Source: Candidatus Methanovirga procula
Lineage (GTDB): Archaea > Methanobacteriota > Methanobacteria > Methanobacteriales > Methanobacteriaceae
DNA length: 38,927 nucleotides
Assembly: GCA_031280375.1 (NCBI GenBank)
Contig: JAITGU010000176.1
Coordinates: 1 to 38,927, forward strand
Direction: 5' to 3'
The notes under the pieces were generated by a model. The model was not told the origin of the DNA. It saw only the letters and a program-made list of their open reading frames with translations, and made no database searches. Positions 38,785 to 38,927 of the stretch are shown piece by piece. Position 1 is the first letter of the stretch; every line of letters begins with the position of its first letter. Made by a program: the position numbers and the translations under genes.

Positions 38785-38927
38785 TAAGAACCTTTTAAAA
38801 CGGAGAATCAAAGATTCTCCTAAGTTTCTCGTTTCATTCGAAACAAACATGAAATTAAAAAATTTCATTAAATCTCTTTCAGAAATAAACGAAACCTTCG
38901 GTTTCTAAGTTGTCTTCGACAACAACG
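38785..38927. repeat. Micro-hairpin array at window end (truncated by the edge)
   Basis: Begins with AAGAACCTTTTAAAACGGA, half of the dispersed hairpin. Then come GGAGAATC-AAA-GATTCTCC (38802-38820), TAAGTTTCTCGTTTCATTCG with GTTTC/GAAAC, ATGAAATT-AAAA-AATTTCAT (38849-38868), GAAACC-TTC-GGTTTC (38891-38905) and GTTGTC-TTC-GACAAC (38909-38923). The last hairpin and its flanks are identical over 23 bases to 31737-31759. The array starts about 90 bases after the helicase stop and runs off the window. Confidence 0.7.

Overview
The window is from an AT-rich hydrogenotrophic methanogen of the order Methanobacteriales, most likely Methanobrevibacter or a close relative. The evidence is a complete mcrBDCGA operon followed directly by a complete mtrEDCBAFGH operon, five 'methanogenesis marker' genes, archaeal-type glutamyl-tRNA synthetase and phosphoglycerate mutase, GGTGAT/GGAGG Shine-Dalgarno sites, TATA-like promoters and extremely AT-rich intergenic DNA. 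I cannot name the species from sequence alone.

Layout. 1-5187 (minus strand): apgM, a stomatin/SPFH protein, an NfeD partner and a YhgE/Pip-type membrane protein. 5924-10859: mcrB, D, C, G, A (methyl-coenzyme M reductase and assembly factors), closed by a hairpin terminator that overlaps the mcrA stop codon. 11391-16321: mtrE-D-C-B-A-F-G-H (Na+-pumping methyl-H4MPT:CoM methyltransferase), also ending at a clear terminator. 16572-19147: a CaCA cation exchanger, a decayed IS630-type transposase and a UspA protein. 19573-21033: methanogenesis marker 14. 21034-23413: 2.4 kb without an intact gene, holding decayed ORFs, two inverted-repeat elements and several micro-hairpins. 23414-27207: gltX and an RqcH/NFACT ribosome quality-control protein. 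27587-30845: methanogenesis markers 6, 5, 15 and 17. 30846-32684: gene remnants followed by a dense micro-hairpin array. 32685-38693: one 2002-residue DUF4011-SF1 helicase-nuclease-DUF3320 protein, a probable anti-phage protein, followed at the window edge by another micro-hairpin array.

How the genes fit together. The mcr and mtr operons encode the last two steps of methanogenesis: methyl transfer to coenzyme M with Na+ export, then reduction of methyl-CoM to methane. The marker genes (6, 5, 15, 17, 14) belong to the methanogen-specific set that includes MCR maturation/activation proteins. Two of them (14 and 15) have ASKHA ATPase signatures, and marker 15 keeps the two cysteines that in 2-hydroxyacyl-CoA dehydratase activators bridge a [4Fe-4S] cluster.

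The most unusual material is non-coding. There are at least fifteen short perfect or near-perfect hairpins, each with a three-base loop closed by C:G, in four intergenic clusters and often followed by a CTAA(G/A)TT linker. Stem sequences differ while the geometry is kept. Nine of the fifteen present a C-GNA-G triloop on one strand, a motif known to be exceptionally stable in single-stranded DNA. Two of the clusters bracket the large helicase-nuclease gene. All functional statements come from reading the sequence; no database search was run.
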